In this document: positions 49,637 to 62,000 of the stretch, piece by piece
How positions within the stretch are numbered: position 1 is the first letter of the stretch
How the letters are laid out: every line of letters starts with the position of its first letter
NCBI GenBank assembly: GCA_943737045.1
Contig: CALSFV010000361.1
Coordinates: forward strand, 208,501 to 272,500
DNA from: Parapristionchus giblindavisi
Lineage: Eukaryota; Nematoda; Chromadorea; Rhabditida; Diplogasteridae
Reading direction: 5' to 3'
Length of the DNA: 64,000 nt
Made by a program: the position numbers and the translations under genes
Notes under the pieces: model-generated
What the model was told of the DNA's origin: nothing
Databases searched by the model: none
The model's input: the letters and a program-made list of their open reading frames with translations, nothing else

Positions 49637-50050
49637 AATTTCGGTTCAGGCTTACAAAAATATAACACACAACATAAATCTCTCACACGGGCCCATCCCA
49701 ACTCTTCGGAGAGTGCGTCCAAGCTCGCGATTTTTGCGTAGATCAAATTGGTCCATGATTCTGAACAACTTTTGTCTTTGGGTGCAAGTCTCTATCTCCA
49801 CTCCTAAGGGGTGAAACAGAGATCGAAAAAGTGTCACTTTTGTCGCTGACCCAAAAACGTCGCTGACCGATGACGCTTATGCATAACCGTGAAATGTAAG
49901 CATTCACTCAAATGACATAGATGGACGGGTATCCGATGACGTCATCACTTATGTATAACCTCATGTCTTACCAAAGATCAAAGATCAAAGATCAAAGTGA
50001 CGTCATGCTGATGATGACGTCATAACTTACTTATGCATAACCTAATAATA
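49637..50050 (+). promoter_or_regulatory. Leader between hairpin and 355-bp array, with CRE-like and TCF-like sites
   Basis: This is ~410 bp of mostly unique sequence with no credible gene. Three copies of the CRE palindrome TGACGTCA lie at 49937-49944, 49998-50005 and 50015-50022. Directly before the second is a short 7-bp tandem repeat, AGATCAA (49975-49997), which gives several ATCAAAG sites resembling TCF/LEF (POP-1) sites. TTATGCATAA occurs at 49877-49886 and 50031-50040. Regulatory function is inferred from motif density only. Confidence 0.5.
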
Positions 50051-53000
50051 TCACAAATCGTCGATCCACGATCTCTGGTGACGTCATCGCTTATGTTTAA
50101 CCCCCAAAAGTTTGACGCGCATGACCTACCGTACTCTTGCGATTTCAAATTTGAATTTGCGCGCCATTCTCTCACTGCGATCCCTGAAAATTACTGTAGC
50201 TGGGTGACAAGGCACCCAAATCCTCAGTCTTCCCACCTACGCTCGTCCGTGCTGCCGCGCCCTCTTGGCTCTCTCTTCTCCTCTTTGCTTTTGTCACATT
50301 TTCTTTCACATTTCGCTTATGCTTAACCTACCTACCGTACCCCCCCCCCATTGTCCTTTGCCTACAGTACCCCGTGCGGTTATACATAAGCGGTCGCGTT
50401 GTCAACCCCTCACAAATCGTCGATCCACGATCTCTGGTGACGTCATCGCTTATGCATAACCCCCAAAAGTTTGACGCGCATGACCTACCGTACTCTTGCG
50501 ATTTCAAATTTGAATTTGCGCGCCATTCTCTCACCGCGATCCCTGAAAATTACTGTAGCTGGGTGACAAGGCACCCAAATCCTCAGTCTTCCCACCTACG
50601 CTCGTCCGTGCTGCCGCGCCCTCTTGGCTCTCTCTTCTCCTCTTTGCTTTTGTCACATTTTCTTTCACATTTCGCTTATGCTTAACCTACCTACCGTAAC
50701 CCCCATTGTCCTTTGCCTACAGTACCCCGTGCGGTTATACATAAGCGGTCGCGTTGTCAACCCCTCACAAATCGTCGATCCACGATCTCTGGTGACGTCA
50801 TCGCTTATGTTTAACCCCCAAAAGTTTGACGCGCATGACCTACCGTACTCTTGCGATTTCAAATTTGAATTTGCGCGCCATTCTCTCACTGCGATCCCTG
50901 AAAATTACTGTAGCTGGGTGACAAGGCACCCAAATCCTCAGTCTTCCCACCTACGCTCGTCCGTGCTGCCGCGCCCTCTTGGCTCTCTCTTCTCCTCTTT
51001 GCTTTTGTCACATTTTCTTTCACATTTCGCTTATGCTTAACCTACCTACCGTACCCCCCATTGTCCTTTGCCTACAGTACCCCGTGCGGTTATACATAAG
51101 CGGTCGCGTTGTCAACCCCTCACAAATCGTCGATCCACGATCTCTGGTGACGTCATCGCTTATGTTTAACCCCCAAAAGTTTGACGCGCATGACCTACCG
51201 TACTCTTGCGATTTCAAATTTGAATTTGCGCGCCATTCTCTCACCGCGATCCCTGAAAATTACTGTAGCTGGGTGACAAGGCACCCAAATCCTCAGTCTT
51301 CCCACCTACGCTCGTCCGTGCTGCCGCGCCCTCTTGGCTCTCTCTTCTCCTCTTTGCTTTTGTCACATTTTCTTTCACATTTCGCTTATGCTTAACCTAC
51401 CTACCGTACCCCCCCCCCCATTGTCCTTTGCCTACAGTACCCCGTGCGGTTATACATAAGCGGTCGCGTTGTCAACCCCTCACAAATCGTCGATCCACGA
51501 TCTCTGGTGACGTCATCGCTTATGTTTAACCCCCAAAAGTTTGACGCGCATGACCTACCGTACTCTTGCGATTTCAAATTTGAATTTGCGCGCCATTCTC
51601 TCACCGCGATCCCTGAAAATTACTGTAGCTGGGTGACAAGGCACCCAAATCCTCAGTCTTCCCACCTACGCTCGTCCGTGCTGCCGCGCCCTCTTGGCTC
51701 TCTCTTCTCCTCTTTGCTTTTGTCACATTTTCTTTCACATTTCGCTTATGCTTAACCTACCTACCGTACCCCCCCCCCCCCCCCATTGTCCTTTGCCTAC
51801 AGTACCCCGTGCGGTTATACATAAGCGGTCGCGTTGTCAACCCCTCACAAATCGTCGATCCACGATCTCTGGTGACGTCATCGCTTATGTTTAACCCCCA
51901 AAAGTTTGACGCGCATGACCTACCGTACTCTTGCGATTTCAAATTTGAATTTGCGCGCCATTCTCTCACTGCGATCCCTGAAAATTACTGTAGCTGGGTG
52001 ACAAGGCACCCAAATCCTCAGTCTTCCCACCTACGCTCGTCCGTGCTGCCGCGCCCTCTTGGCTCTCTCTTCTCCTCTTTGCTTTTGTCACATTTTCTTT
52101 CACATTTCGCTTATGCTTAACCTACCTACCGTACCCCCCATTGTCCTTTGCCTACAGTACCCCGTGCGGTTATACATAAGCGGTCGCGTTGTCAACCCCT
52201 CACAAATCGTCGATCCACGATCTCTGGTGACATCATCGCTTATGCATAACCCCCAAAAGTTTGATGTGCATGACCTACCGTACTCTTGCGATTTCAAATT
52301 TGAATTTGCGCGCCATTCTCTCACCGCGATCCCTGAAAATTACTGTAGCTGGGTGACAAGGCACCCAAATCCTCAGTCTTCCCACCTACGCTCGTCCGTG
52401 CTGCCGCGCCCTCTTGGCTCTCTCTTCTCCTCTTTGCTTTTGTCACATTTTCTTTCACATTTCGCTTATGCTTAACCTACCTACCGTAACCCCCATTGTC
52501 CTTTGCCTACAGTACCCCGTGCGGTTATACATAAGCGGTCGCGTTGTCAACCCCTCACAAATCGTCGATCCACGATCTCTGGTGACGTCATCGCTTATGT
52601 TTAACCCCCAAAAGTTTGACGCGCATGACCTACCGTACTCTTGCGATTTCAAATTTGAATTTGCGCGCCATTCTCTCACTGCGATCCCTGAAAATTACTG
52701 TAGCTGGGTGACAAGGCACCCAAATCCTCAGTCTTCCCACCTACGCTCGTCCGTGCTGCCGCGCCCTCTTGGCTCTCTCTTCTCCTCTTTGCTTTTGTCA
52801 CATTTTCTTTCACATTTCGCTTATGCTTAACCTACCTACCGTACCCCCCATTGTCCTTTGCCTACAGTACCCCGTGCGGTTATACATAAGCGGTCGCGTT
52901 GTCAACCCCTCACAAATCGTCGATCCACGATCTCTGGTGACGTCATCGCTTATGTTTAACCCCCAAAAGTTTGACGCGCATGACCTACCGTACTCTTGCG

Positions 53001-56000
53001 ATTTCAAATTTGAATTTGCGCGCCATTCTCTCACTGCGATCCCTGAAAATTACTGTAGCTGGGTGACAAGGCACCCAAATCCTCAGTCTTCCCACCTACG
53101 CTCGTCCGTGCTGCCGCGCCCTCTTGGCTCTCTCTTCTCCTCTTTGCTTTTGTCACATTTTCTTTCACATTTCGCTTATGCTTAACCTACCTACCGTACC
53201 CCCCCATTGTCCTTTGCCTACAGTACCCCGTGCGGTTATACATAAGCGGTCGCGTTGTCAACCCCTCACAAATCGTCGATCCACGATCTCTGGTGACATC
53301 ATCGCTTATGCATAACCCCCAAAAGTTTGATGTGCATGACCTACCGTACTCTTGCGATTTCAAATTTGAATTTGCGCGCCATTCTCTCACCGCGATCCCT
53401 GAAAATTACTGTAGCTGGGTGACAAGGCACCCAAATCCTCAGTCTTCCCACCTACGCTCGTCCGTGCTGCCGCGCCCTCTTGGCTCTCTCTTCTCCTCTT
53501 TGCTTTTGTCACATTTTCTTTCACATTTCGCTTATGCTTAACCTACCTACCGTACCCCCCCCCATTGTCCTTTGCCTACAGTACCCCGTGCGGTTATACA
53601 TAAGCGGTCGCGTTGTCAACCCCTCACAAATCGTCGATCCACGATCTCTGGTGACGTCATCGCTTATGTTTAACCCCCAAAAGTTTGACGCGCATGACCT
53701 ACCGTACTCTTGCGATTTCAAATTTGAATTTGCGCGCCATTCTCTCACCGCGATCCCTGAAAATTACTGTAGCTGGGTGACAAGGCACCCAAATCCTCAG
53801 TCTTCCCACCTACGCTCGTCCGTGCTGCCGCGCCCTCTTGGCTCTCTCTTCTCCTCTTTGCTTTTGTCACATTTTCTTTCACATTTCGCTATGCTTAACC
53901 TACCTACCGTACCCCCCCCCCCCATTGTCCTTTGCCTACAGTACCCCGTGCGGTTATACATAAGCGGTCGCGTTGTCAACCCCTCACAAATCGTCGATCC
54001 ACGATCTCTGGTGACGTCATCGCTTATGTTTAACCCCCAAAAGTTTGACGCGCATGACCTACCGTACTCTTGCGATTTCAAATTTGAATTTGCGCGCCAT
54101 TCTCTCACTGCGATCCCTGAAAATTACTGTAGCTGGGTGACAAGGCACCCAAATCCTCAGTCTTCCCACCTACGCTCGTCCGTGCTGCCGCGCCCTCTTG
54201 GCTCTCTCTTCTCCTCTTTGCTTTTGTCACATTTTCTTTCACATTTCGCTTATGCTTAACCTACCTACCGTACCCCCCATTGTCCTTTGCCTACAGTACC
54301 CCGTGCGGTTATACATAAGCGGTCGCGTTGTCAACCCCTCACAAATCGTCGATCCACGATCTCTGGTGACGTCATCGCTTATGCATAACCCCCAAAAGTT
54401 TGATGTGCATGACCTACCGTACTCTTGCGATTTCAAATTTGAATTTGCGCGCCATTCTCTCACCGCGATCCCTGAAAATTACTGTAGCTGGGTGACAAGG
54501 CACCCAAATCCTCAGTCTTCCCACCTACGCTCGTCCGTGCTGCCGCGCCCTCTTGGCTCTCTCTTCTCCTCTTTGCTTTTGTCTCATTTTCTTTCACATT
54601 TCGCTTATGCTTAACCTACCTACCGTACCCCCCCCCATTGTCCTTTGCCTACAGTACCCCGTGCGGTTATACATAAGCGGTCGCGTTGTCAACCCCTCAC
54701 AAATCGTCGATCCACGATCTCTGATGACGTCATCGCTTATGTTTAACCCCCAAAAGTTTGACGCGCATGACCTACCGTACTCTTGCGATTTCAAATTTGA
54801 ATTTGCGCGCCATTCTCTCACTGCGATCCCTGAAAATTACTGTAGCTGGGTGACAAGGCACCCAAATCCTCAGTATTCCCACCTACGCTCGTCCGTGCTG
54901 CCGCGCCCTCTTGGCTCTCTCTTCTCCTCTTTGCTTTTGTCACATTTTCTTTCACATTTCGCTTATGCTTAACCTACCTACCGTACCCCCCATTGTCCTT
55001 TGCCTACAGTACCCCGTGCGGTTATACATAAGCGGTCGCGTTGTCAACCCCTCACAAATCGTCGATCCACGATCTCTGATGACGTCATCGCTTATGTTTA
55101 ACCCCCAAAAGTTTGACGCGCATGACCTACCGTACTCTTGCGATTTCAAATTTGAATTTGCGCGCCATTCTCTCACTGCGATCCCTGAAAATTACTGTAG
55201 CTGGGTGACAAGGCACCCAAATCCTCAGTCTTCCCACCTACGCTCGTCCGTGCTGCCGCGCCCTCTTGGCTCTCTCTTCTCCTCTTTGCTTTTGTCACAT
55301 TTTCTTTCACATTTCGCTTATGCTTAACCTACCTACCGTACCCCCCATTGTCCTTTGCCTACAGTACCCCGTGCGGTTATACATAAGCGGTCGCGTTGTC
55401 AACCCCTCACAAATCGTCGATCCACGATCTCTGGTGACGTCATCGCTTATGTTTAACCCCCAAAAGTTTGACGCGCATGACCTACCGTACTCTTGCGATT
55501 TCAAATTTGAATTTGCGCGCCATTCTCTCACCGCGATCCCTGAAAATTACTGTAGCTGGGTGACAAGGCACCCAAATCCTCAGTCTTCTCTCCTACGCTC
55601 GTCCGTGCTGCCGCGCCCTCTTGGCTCTCTCTTCTCCTCTTTGCTTTTGTCACATTTTCTTTCACATTTCGCTTATGCTTAACCCACCTACCGTACCCCC
55701 ACATTGTCCTTTGCCTACAGTAACCCGTCCGGTTATGCATAAGCGGTCGCGTCGTCAACCACTCACATATCGTCGATCCACGATCTCTGGTGACGTCATC
55801 GCTTATGTTTAACCCCCAAAAGTTTGATGTGCATGACCTACCGTACTCTTGCTATTTCAAATTTGAATTTGCGCGCCATTCTCTCACTGCGATCCCTGAA
55901 AATTACTGTAGCTGGGTGACAAGGCACCCAAATCCTCAGTCTTCGCACCTACGCTCGTCCGTGCTGCCGCGCCCTCTTGGCTCTCTCTTCTCCTCTTTGC

Positions 56001-58648
56001 TTTTGTCACATTTTCTTTCACATTTCGCTTATGCTTAACCTACCTACCGTACCCCCCCCATTGTCCTTTCCCTACAGTACCCCGTGCGGTTATACATAAG
56101 CGGTCGCGTTGTCAACCCCTCACAAATCGTTGATCCACGATCTCTGGTGACATCATCGCTTATGCATAACCCCCAGAAGTGTGATGTGCATGACCTACCG
56201 TACTCTTGCGATTTCAAATTTGAATTTGCGCGCCATTCTCTCACCGCGATCCCTGAAAATTACTGTAGCTGGGTGACAAGGCACCCAAATCCTCAGTCTA
56301 CGCACCTACGCTCGTCCGTGCTGCCGCGCCCTCTTGGCTCTCTCTTCTCCTCTTTGCTTTTGTCACATTTTCTTTCACATTTCGCTTATGCATAACCTAC
56401 CTACCGTACCCCCCATTGTCCTTTGCCTACAGTACTCCGTGCGGTTATACATAAGCGGTCGCGTTGTCAACCCCTCACAAATCGTCGTTCCACGATCTCT
56501 GGTGACATCATCGCTTATGTTTAACCCCCAAAAGTTTGACGCGCATGACCTACCGTACTCTTGCGATTTCAAATTTGAATTTGCGCGCCATTCTCTCACT
56601 GCGATCCCTGAAAATTACTGTAGCTGGGTGACAAGGCACCCAAATCCTCAGTCTTCCCACCTACGCTCGTCCGTGCTGCCGCGCCCTCTTGGCTCTCTCT
56701 TCTCCTCTTTGCTTTTGTCACATTTTCTTTCACATTTCGCTTATGCTTAACCTACCTACCGTACCCCCCATTGTCCTTTGCCTACAGTACCCCGTGCGGT
56801 TATACATAAGCGGTCGCGTTGTCAACCCCTCACAAATCGTCGATCCACGATCTCTGGTGACGTCATCGCTTATGTTTAACCCCCAAAAGTTTGACGCGCA
56901 TGACCTACCGTACTCTTGCGATTTCAAATTTGAATTTGCGCGCCATTCTCTCACTGCGATCCCTGAAAATTACTGTAGCTGGGTGACAAGGCACCCAAAT
57001 CCTCAGTCTTCGCACCTACGCTCGTCCGTGCTGCCGCGCCCTCTTGGCTCTCTCTTCTCCTCTTTGCTTTTGTCACATTTTCTTTCACATTTCGCTTATG
57101 CTTAACCTACCTACCGTACCCCCCCCCCCATTGTCCTTTCCCTACAGTACCCCGTGCGGTTATACATAAGCGGTCGCGTTGTCAACCCCTCACAAATCGT
57201 TGATCCACGATCTCTGGTGACATCATCGCTTATGCATAACCCCCAGAAGTGTGATGTGCATGACCTACCGTACTCTTGCGATTTCAAATTTGAATTTGCG
57301 CGCCATTCTCTCACCGCGATCCCTGAAAATTACTGTAGCTGGGTGACAAGGCACCCAAATCCTCAGTCTACGCACCTACGCTCGTCCGTGCTGCCGCGCC
57401 CTCTTGGCTCTCTCTTCTCCTCTTTGCTTTTGTCACATTTTCTTTCACATTTCGCTTATGCATAACCTACCTACCGTACCCCCCATTGTCCTTTGCCTAC
57501 AGTACTCCGTGCGGTTATACATAAGCGGTCGCGTTGTCAACCCCTCACAAATCGTCGTTCCACGATCTCTGGTGACATCATCGCTTATGCATAACCCCCA
57601 AAAGTTTGATGTGCATGACCTACCGTACTCTTGCGATTTCAAATTTGAATTTGCGCGCCATTCTCTCACCGCGATCCCTGAAAATTACTGTAGCTGGGTG
57701 ACAAGGCACCCAAATCCTCAGTCTACGCACCTACGCTCGTCCGTGCTGCCGCGCCCTCTTGGCTCTCTCTTCTCCTCTTTGCTTTTGTCACATTTTCTTT
57801 CACATTTCGCTTATGCATAACCTACCTACCGTACCCCCCATTGTCCTTTGCCTACAGTACTCCGTGCGGTTATACATAAGCGGTCGCGTTGTCAACCCCT
57901 CACAAATCGTCGTTCCACGATCTCTGGTGACATCATCGCTTATGCATAACCCCCAAAAGTTTGATGTGCATGACCTACCGTACTCTTGCGATTTCAAATT
58001 TGAATTTGCGCGCCATTCTCTCACCGCGATCCCTGAAAATTACTGTAGCTGGGTGACAAGGCACCCAAATCCTCAGTCTTCGCACCTACGCTCGTCCGTG
58101 CTGCCGCGCCCTCTTGGCTCTCTCTTCTCCTCTTTGCTTTTGTCACATTTTCTTTCACATTTCGCTTATGCTTAACCTACCTACCGTACCCCCCCCCATT
58201 GTCCTTTGCCTACAGTACCCCGTGCGGTTATACATAAGCGGTCGCGTTGTCAACCCCTCACAAATCGTTGATCCACGATCTCTGGTGACATCATCGCTTA
58301 TGCATAACCCCCAGAAGTGTGATGTGCATGACCTACCGTACTCTTGCGATTTCAAATTTGAATTTGCGCGCCATTCTCTCACGCGATCCCTGAAAATTAC
58401 TGTAGCTGGGTGACAAGGCACCCAAATCCTCAGTCTTCGCACCTACGCTCGTCCGTGCTGCCGCGCCCTCTTGGCTCTCTCTTCTCCTCTTTGCTTTTGT
58501 CACATTTTCTTTCACATTTCGCTTATGCATAACCTACCTACCGTACCCCCATTGTCCTTTGCCTACAGTACCCCGTGCGGTTATACATAAGCGGTCGCGT
58601 TGTCAACCCCTCACAAATCGTCGTTCCACGATCTCTGGTGACGTCATC
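50051..58648 (+). repeat. 355-bp tandem array (about 24 units) upstream of the Helitron gene
   Basis: Units recur every 353-365 bp, the length varying mainly in a poly-C tract (GTACCCCCCC, 5 to 14 C). Each has TCACAAATCGTCG(A/T)TCC, then TGACGTCA or TGACATCA, then GCTTATG(C/T)(A/T)TAACCCCC. Next come a TTTCAAATTTGAATTTGCGC core, a pyrimidine-rich stretch and CGCTTATGC(T/A)TAACC. The array both begins and ends with the same ~38-bp segment containing the TGACGTCA site. The last copy (58639-58646) lies ~75 bp before the gene's ATG. Open frames of ~100-260 codons occur on both strands because the unit lacks frequent stops. They are not credible genes. Confidence 0.95.
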
Positions 58649-58697
58649 ATAAACTCTTCGCCATCACTTCAGTTTCCCTTAGCTTTTGTGTAATCAA

Positions 58698-58722
58698 CTT
58701 TTTTTCTTATAGATATTGTGTC
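58698..58722 (+). promoter_or_regulatory. Pyrimidine-rich splice acceptor just before the Helitron ATG
   Basis: A T-rich run ending CTTATAG at 58712 lies 10 bp before ATG 58723. It has the form of a nematode 3' splice site. With no upstream exon visible, it may be a trans-splice (spliced-leader) acceptor, or the end of a 5' untranslated intron starting in the array. Confidence 0.5.
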
Positions 58723-59015
58723 ATGGACTCTGCAGAGAAGATGAAACGGTTCATGGAGCGAATGACTCCTGAGCAGAGGATTTTGTATAATGAGAAGAAA
58801 GCACTTCAGAAAAGGCAAAGGTTTGTATTTAGCACGAATTATGTAGATCTTTCATGCTTCTGTTATAGAAGTGCGAGAAGGATTGCCGAAGAAGATAACA
58901 CTCTCCGACGATCTCGTTTGGATTCTGCAGAGAAGATGAGAAGATTTATGACCAGATTGACTCCCAAGCAGAGATCTTCGTATAATATGAAAAAGGCTCT
59001 TCAGAAAAGACAAAG
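58723..59015 (+). other. Duplicated N-terminal repeat exons of the Helitron protein
   Basis: Exons 1 and 2 each encode a ~32-residue unit starting DSAEKM(K/R)RFM, with a TP(E/K)QR core and ending KKALQKRQR. Both end in the same split codon (AG|), so the second looks like an exon duplication. Short basic repeats with a TPEQR-like core are common at the N-terminus of animal Helitron proteins; their role is not established. Confidence 0.8.
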
Positions 59016-62000
59016 GTCGGTAATTACTATGAATTCACTTATTTTTATTTCTAATTACTCAGTTGTGTGTGTATTGCAGAATGAGAGAGGATCGCGTTCC
59101 CGATCTCACCTCTTCCCTTCGCGTCCTCTGCTTGCTTCGGTTGGTTGGTGCCAACGACTTCTACCTCAAGAAGCTGCTCGAGCCATACCGACATGTGAAA
59201 GTGTATCGATGGTTGCGTGCGTGCCGAGCACTGGAGGTTGCGCCATTGCGACTGCGGATCCGCAAAAGGAGGTAAAAAACTTAAATACGTGCTAACATAA
59301 TGCAAATGTTTAATTTAGGAACGTGCGGACAGAGCTCCGCCGTATTCGACACCCACCTCATCGAGATCCTTCTCTCAGAGCGAAATATCGTGCGCGATTT
59401 CTTCGCCTGCAGGAAGAGCTGGTGACAATTGTCAGCGTCACCGAGAGGCAGCCGGATCTTCCGCTGAAGGTTAGGCATAACTAGTACACATGAGGGTTAT
59501 GTATAACCTCTACGATAATCATCTTATGCATAAGGGCTTACAGGAAGCAGTGGGCAAGGCGCAGAAGCAGTGTGCCCTCGCACGACTGCTACGCACGACG
59601 TGTCAGAAGGAGCTCGCCCGAGCGTGCACACTTCTGCGAGGCCAGATGGATCCGTCCGCCGTGCACCACCCCAGCGCAGTCAGGGCTGACGCTGAGAAGG
59701 TACGCTCATAGGTTGAAACGGTTTGCAACATATCGATTTAGACCCGCCGAGCCGTGTGCCGAATCGCGTACCACCTCGCACGCAAGGACACCACCGGCGC
59801 AGTGCCGCTCACCACACTCTTCCCTCGCCTCTACCGTAGATTCATGCTCATCTCAGAGGAGGAGCACGCCGATCGAGGTACGCGAATTTGTTCGAGCGAT
59901 GACATAGCATATTTTCGTTCATTTTGCCTTATGCTTAACCTTCCCCACATTTTCGTTCATTTTGTCTTATGCTTAACCTTCCCCACATTTCGTTCATTTT
60001 GCCTTATGCTTAACCTTCCCCATACAGAACGTATCCCTTTCAGTAGCTGCATGCCAGCTCCGAAACGACGTCGCCATCACTGTCGCCTGCATGCTCACTG
60101 CACTCGAGAACATGGATGGGCCATCTACGTCTGCGGATGAGCGTGATGGTCAGTTAGTTCTTGTAGCGAAAGGCACTACTCAAATTTCTTTCAGCGCCGG
60201 ACGCGGAGAACATCCTCATCGAGGAGATGGGAGACTTGCAGCTCGATGAGGAATCACCCGCCGAAGTCATCCTCGACCCGGAGATGGATCACGCGGATGC
60301 AGACGCCGTTCGCGAGGAGGGAGAGCAGCTCGTGCTGCAAGTGAGCGCTTGAAATAATACATTGTTTTTGTATTTTAGTGATTATGCATAATCATATTTA
60401 AGAAAAATGGTTATGCATAAGCACTTATGGAGAAATACTTATTAATAAGTACTTGCTGCTAGTGAGTGTTTGAAATTTTAAAGTTATTATGCTTGATTGT
60501 GATTACGGTTATCCACTTTAAAAATCTTTATGTTAACCGGTTATGCATAACTAAGTATGCAAAATCACTTATACATAACCAATTAATTTCCAGGATCCGG
60601 AGCTTGGCGAGGCCGCCGGACCTCAAGCCGCCCACTACGCTCCGCGCATCACGTTCGTCACGGAGTGTGCGTGCCCGCGGATGACGGCCCCGCAAGCGTG
60701 TCAGCTACGTTCAGCGCTCCTGTCGATGATTCAGATCATCGAGGCTGACTTGGAGGAGGCGACGAAGAAGGGAGTAGACGCGACCAGGCGTTGGACGGAA
60801 GATGGAGGCAGCAAAGCCTACGAGGCGCTGCAAGACTTCGAGCAGAACGGTACGTGGGCTGGGAAATTCATGATGCCAGTGTCAACCGTGTGCTTCGCAG
60901 GCTTCCCCGGACTGAAGAAGAGCTCCGTGTGCTACTCCGGAGTCCGCTCGATTCTTGCCCGCTACTACGCGGTACGAAGTCTGGTGAGGTTGCTGCACCG
61001 CGTGGAAGTAAGCTCATTCACCATTACTTGCTTCTTTCTTCATATTAGCTCATAATTTGGAGAGATCGTTCGGGCGGGACGCCACATTCCTCACGGACGC
61101 CCTCGAGCAGCAGAACTGGAAGTGGCTCCCCAAGCCGGTGCGCACCGTGGTCGAGGCCACGTACTCCGACGACGCCACCTCGGCGAGGATGACCGAGGTA
61201 TGCTTATTGCGACGGTTATGTATAAGGTTATGTATATCACTCTTAAGCTTATGCATAAGCCTAAGCATTATGCCTAACTGAAATGGGGCGTTATGAGTAC
61301 GACGCTATGCATAATCACATTCCAGACCTCTGTCCTCGGACTCTACGGTCCAACGCTGCAGGCGATTGCGGCCAAGATCGCCCAGACGGAGAGCGTATTC
61401 TGCGACATCTGTGACCGTGCCCGAGAAGAATCGCAGATCCGCAGGATGACGGGATTCCAGGTGGGCAATGCGCGTATTAATTGAGGAAGTTTCCTCTTTC
61501 TTGCAGGTCCACAAGTTCATGAGGGAGAGTGTGCGGGCGGAGAGGGAGGCTGACCGAGAAGGCCGAGTGCAGGTGTGCAAGAAGTGCGTCACCGAGGCGA
61601 GTGCTGGAAGGAGAAGCTTAGAAGAGCGGCAGCGCGACCCGCTGTTGCCAAGCTACTCGGTCGTCAACGCCATCGACTTCGACGAGGTACTGTGAATGCT
61701 TATGCATAAGTGGCATTATGCATAACTCTGCTTTCAGACTCCGTCCGTGCTGATAGGCTTGAACTGGATCGAGGAGGCGCTCATCCAGCTGATTCGACCG
61801 GTGCGCTCCGTGATGTGCCTCAGCGATGTCGGAGGTCGACAGACGACGATGCGCTCCGCGAAGGGTACGTGAAGTGCACGAGCACATTCATTCAGATAAT
61901 GAGCGTTGTTTTCAGGAGCGATGGTGCTCTTGCCCGTGCCCGTATCCGGAACGCTTCGACACGTGGGCCAGACACTACCATCAGAAGCTGGCCTCACCAT

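Noticed and set aside
49590..49640. Canonical Helitron 3' end (hairpin plus CTRR) on the minus strand
   Set aside because: CTAA does follow the hairpin on that strand, but it lies within TAAGCC telomere repeats, is followed by G rather than T, and the Rep gene runs in the opposite direction. Kept as an alternative, not called.
49438..49814. Leu/Arg-, Gly/Leu- or Ser/Leu-repeat proteins across 49.5 kb
   Set aside because: They are translations of the telomere hexamer TTAGGC in different frames.
50033..58530. 100-260-codon frames on both strands of the 355-bp array
   Set aside because: The unit length is not a multiple of three, frames appear on both strands over the same bases, and one-base changes in the poly-C tract alter them. 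No domain is recognisable.
60028..60140. Exon 7 of the Helitron gene starting at 60028 (after CATACAG)
   Set aside because: Joining exon 6 there puts the exon in a frame that stops at 60138. The acceptor TTTCAG at 60043 keeps the frame continuous with exon 8.
61049..61062. Acceptor ATATTAG at 61048 for Helitron exon 11
   Set aside because: It has a better consensus, but it breaks the frame of the exon 10 donor at 61008. The AG at 61062 keeps the frame, so it was preferred with reservation.
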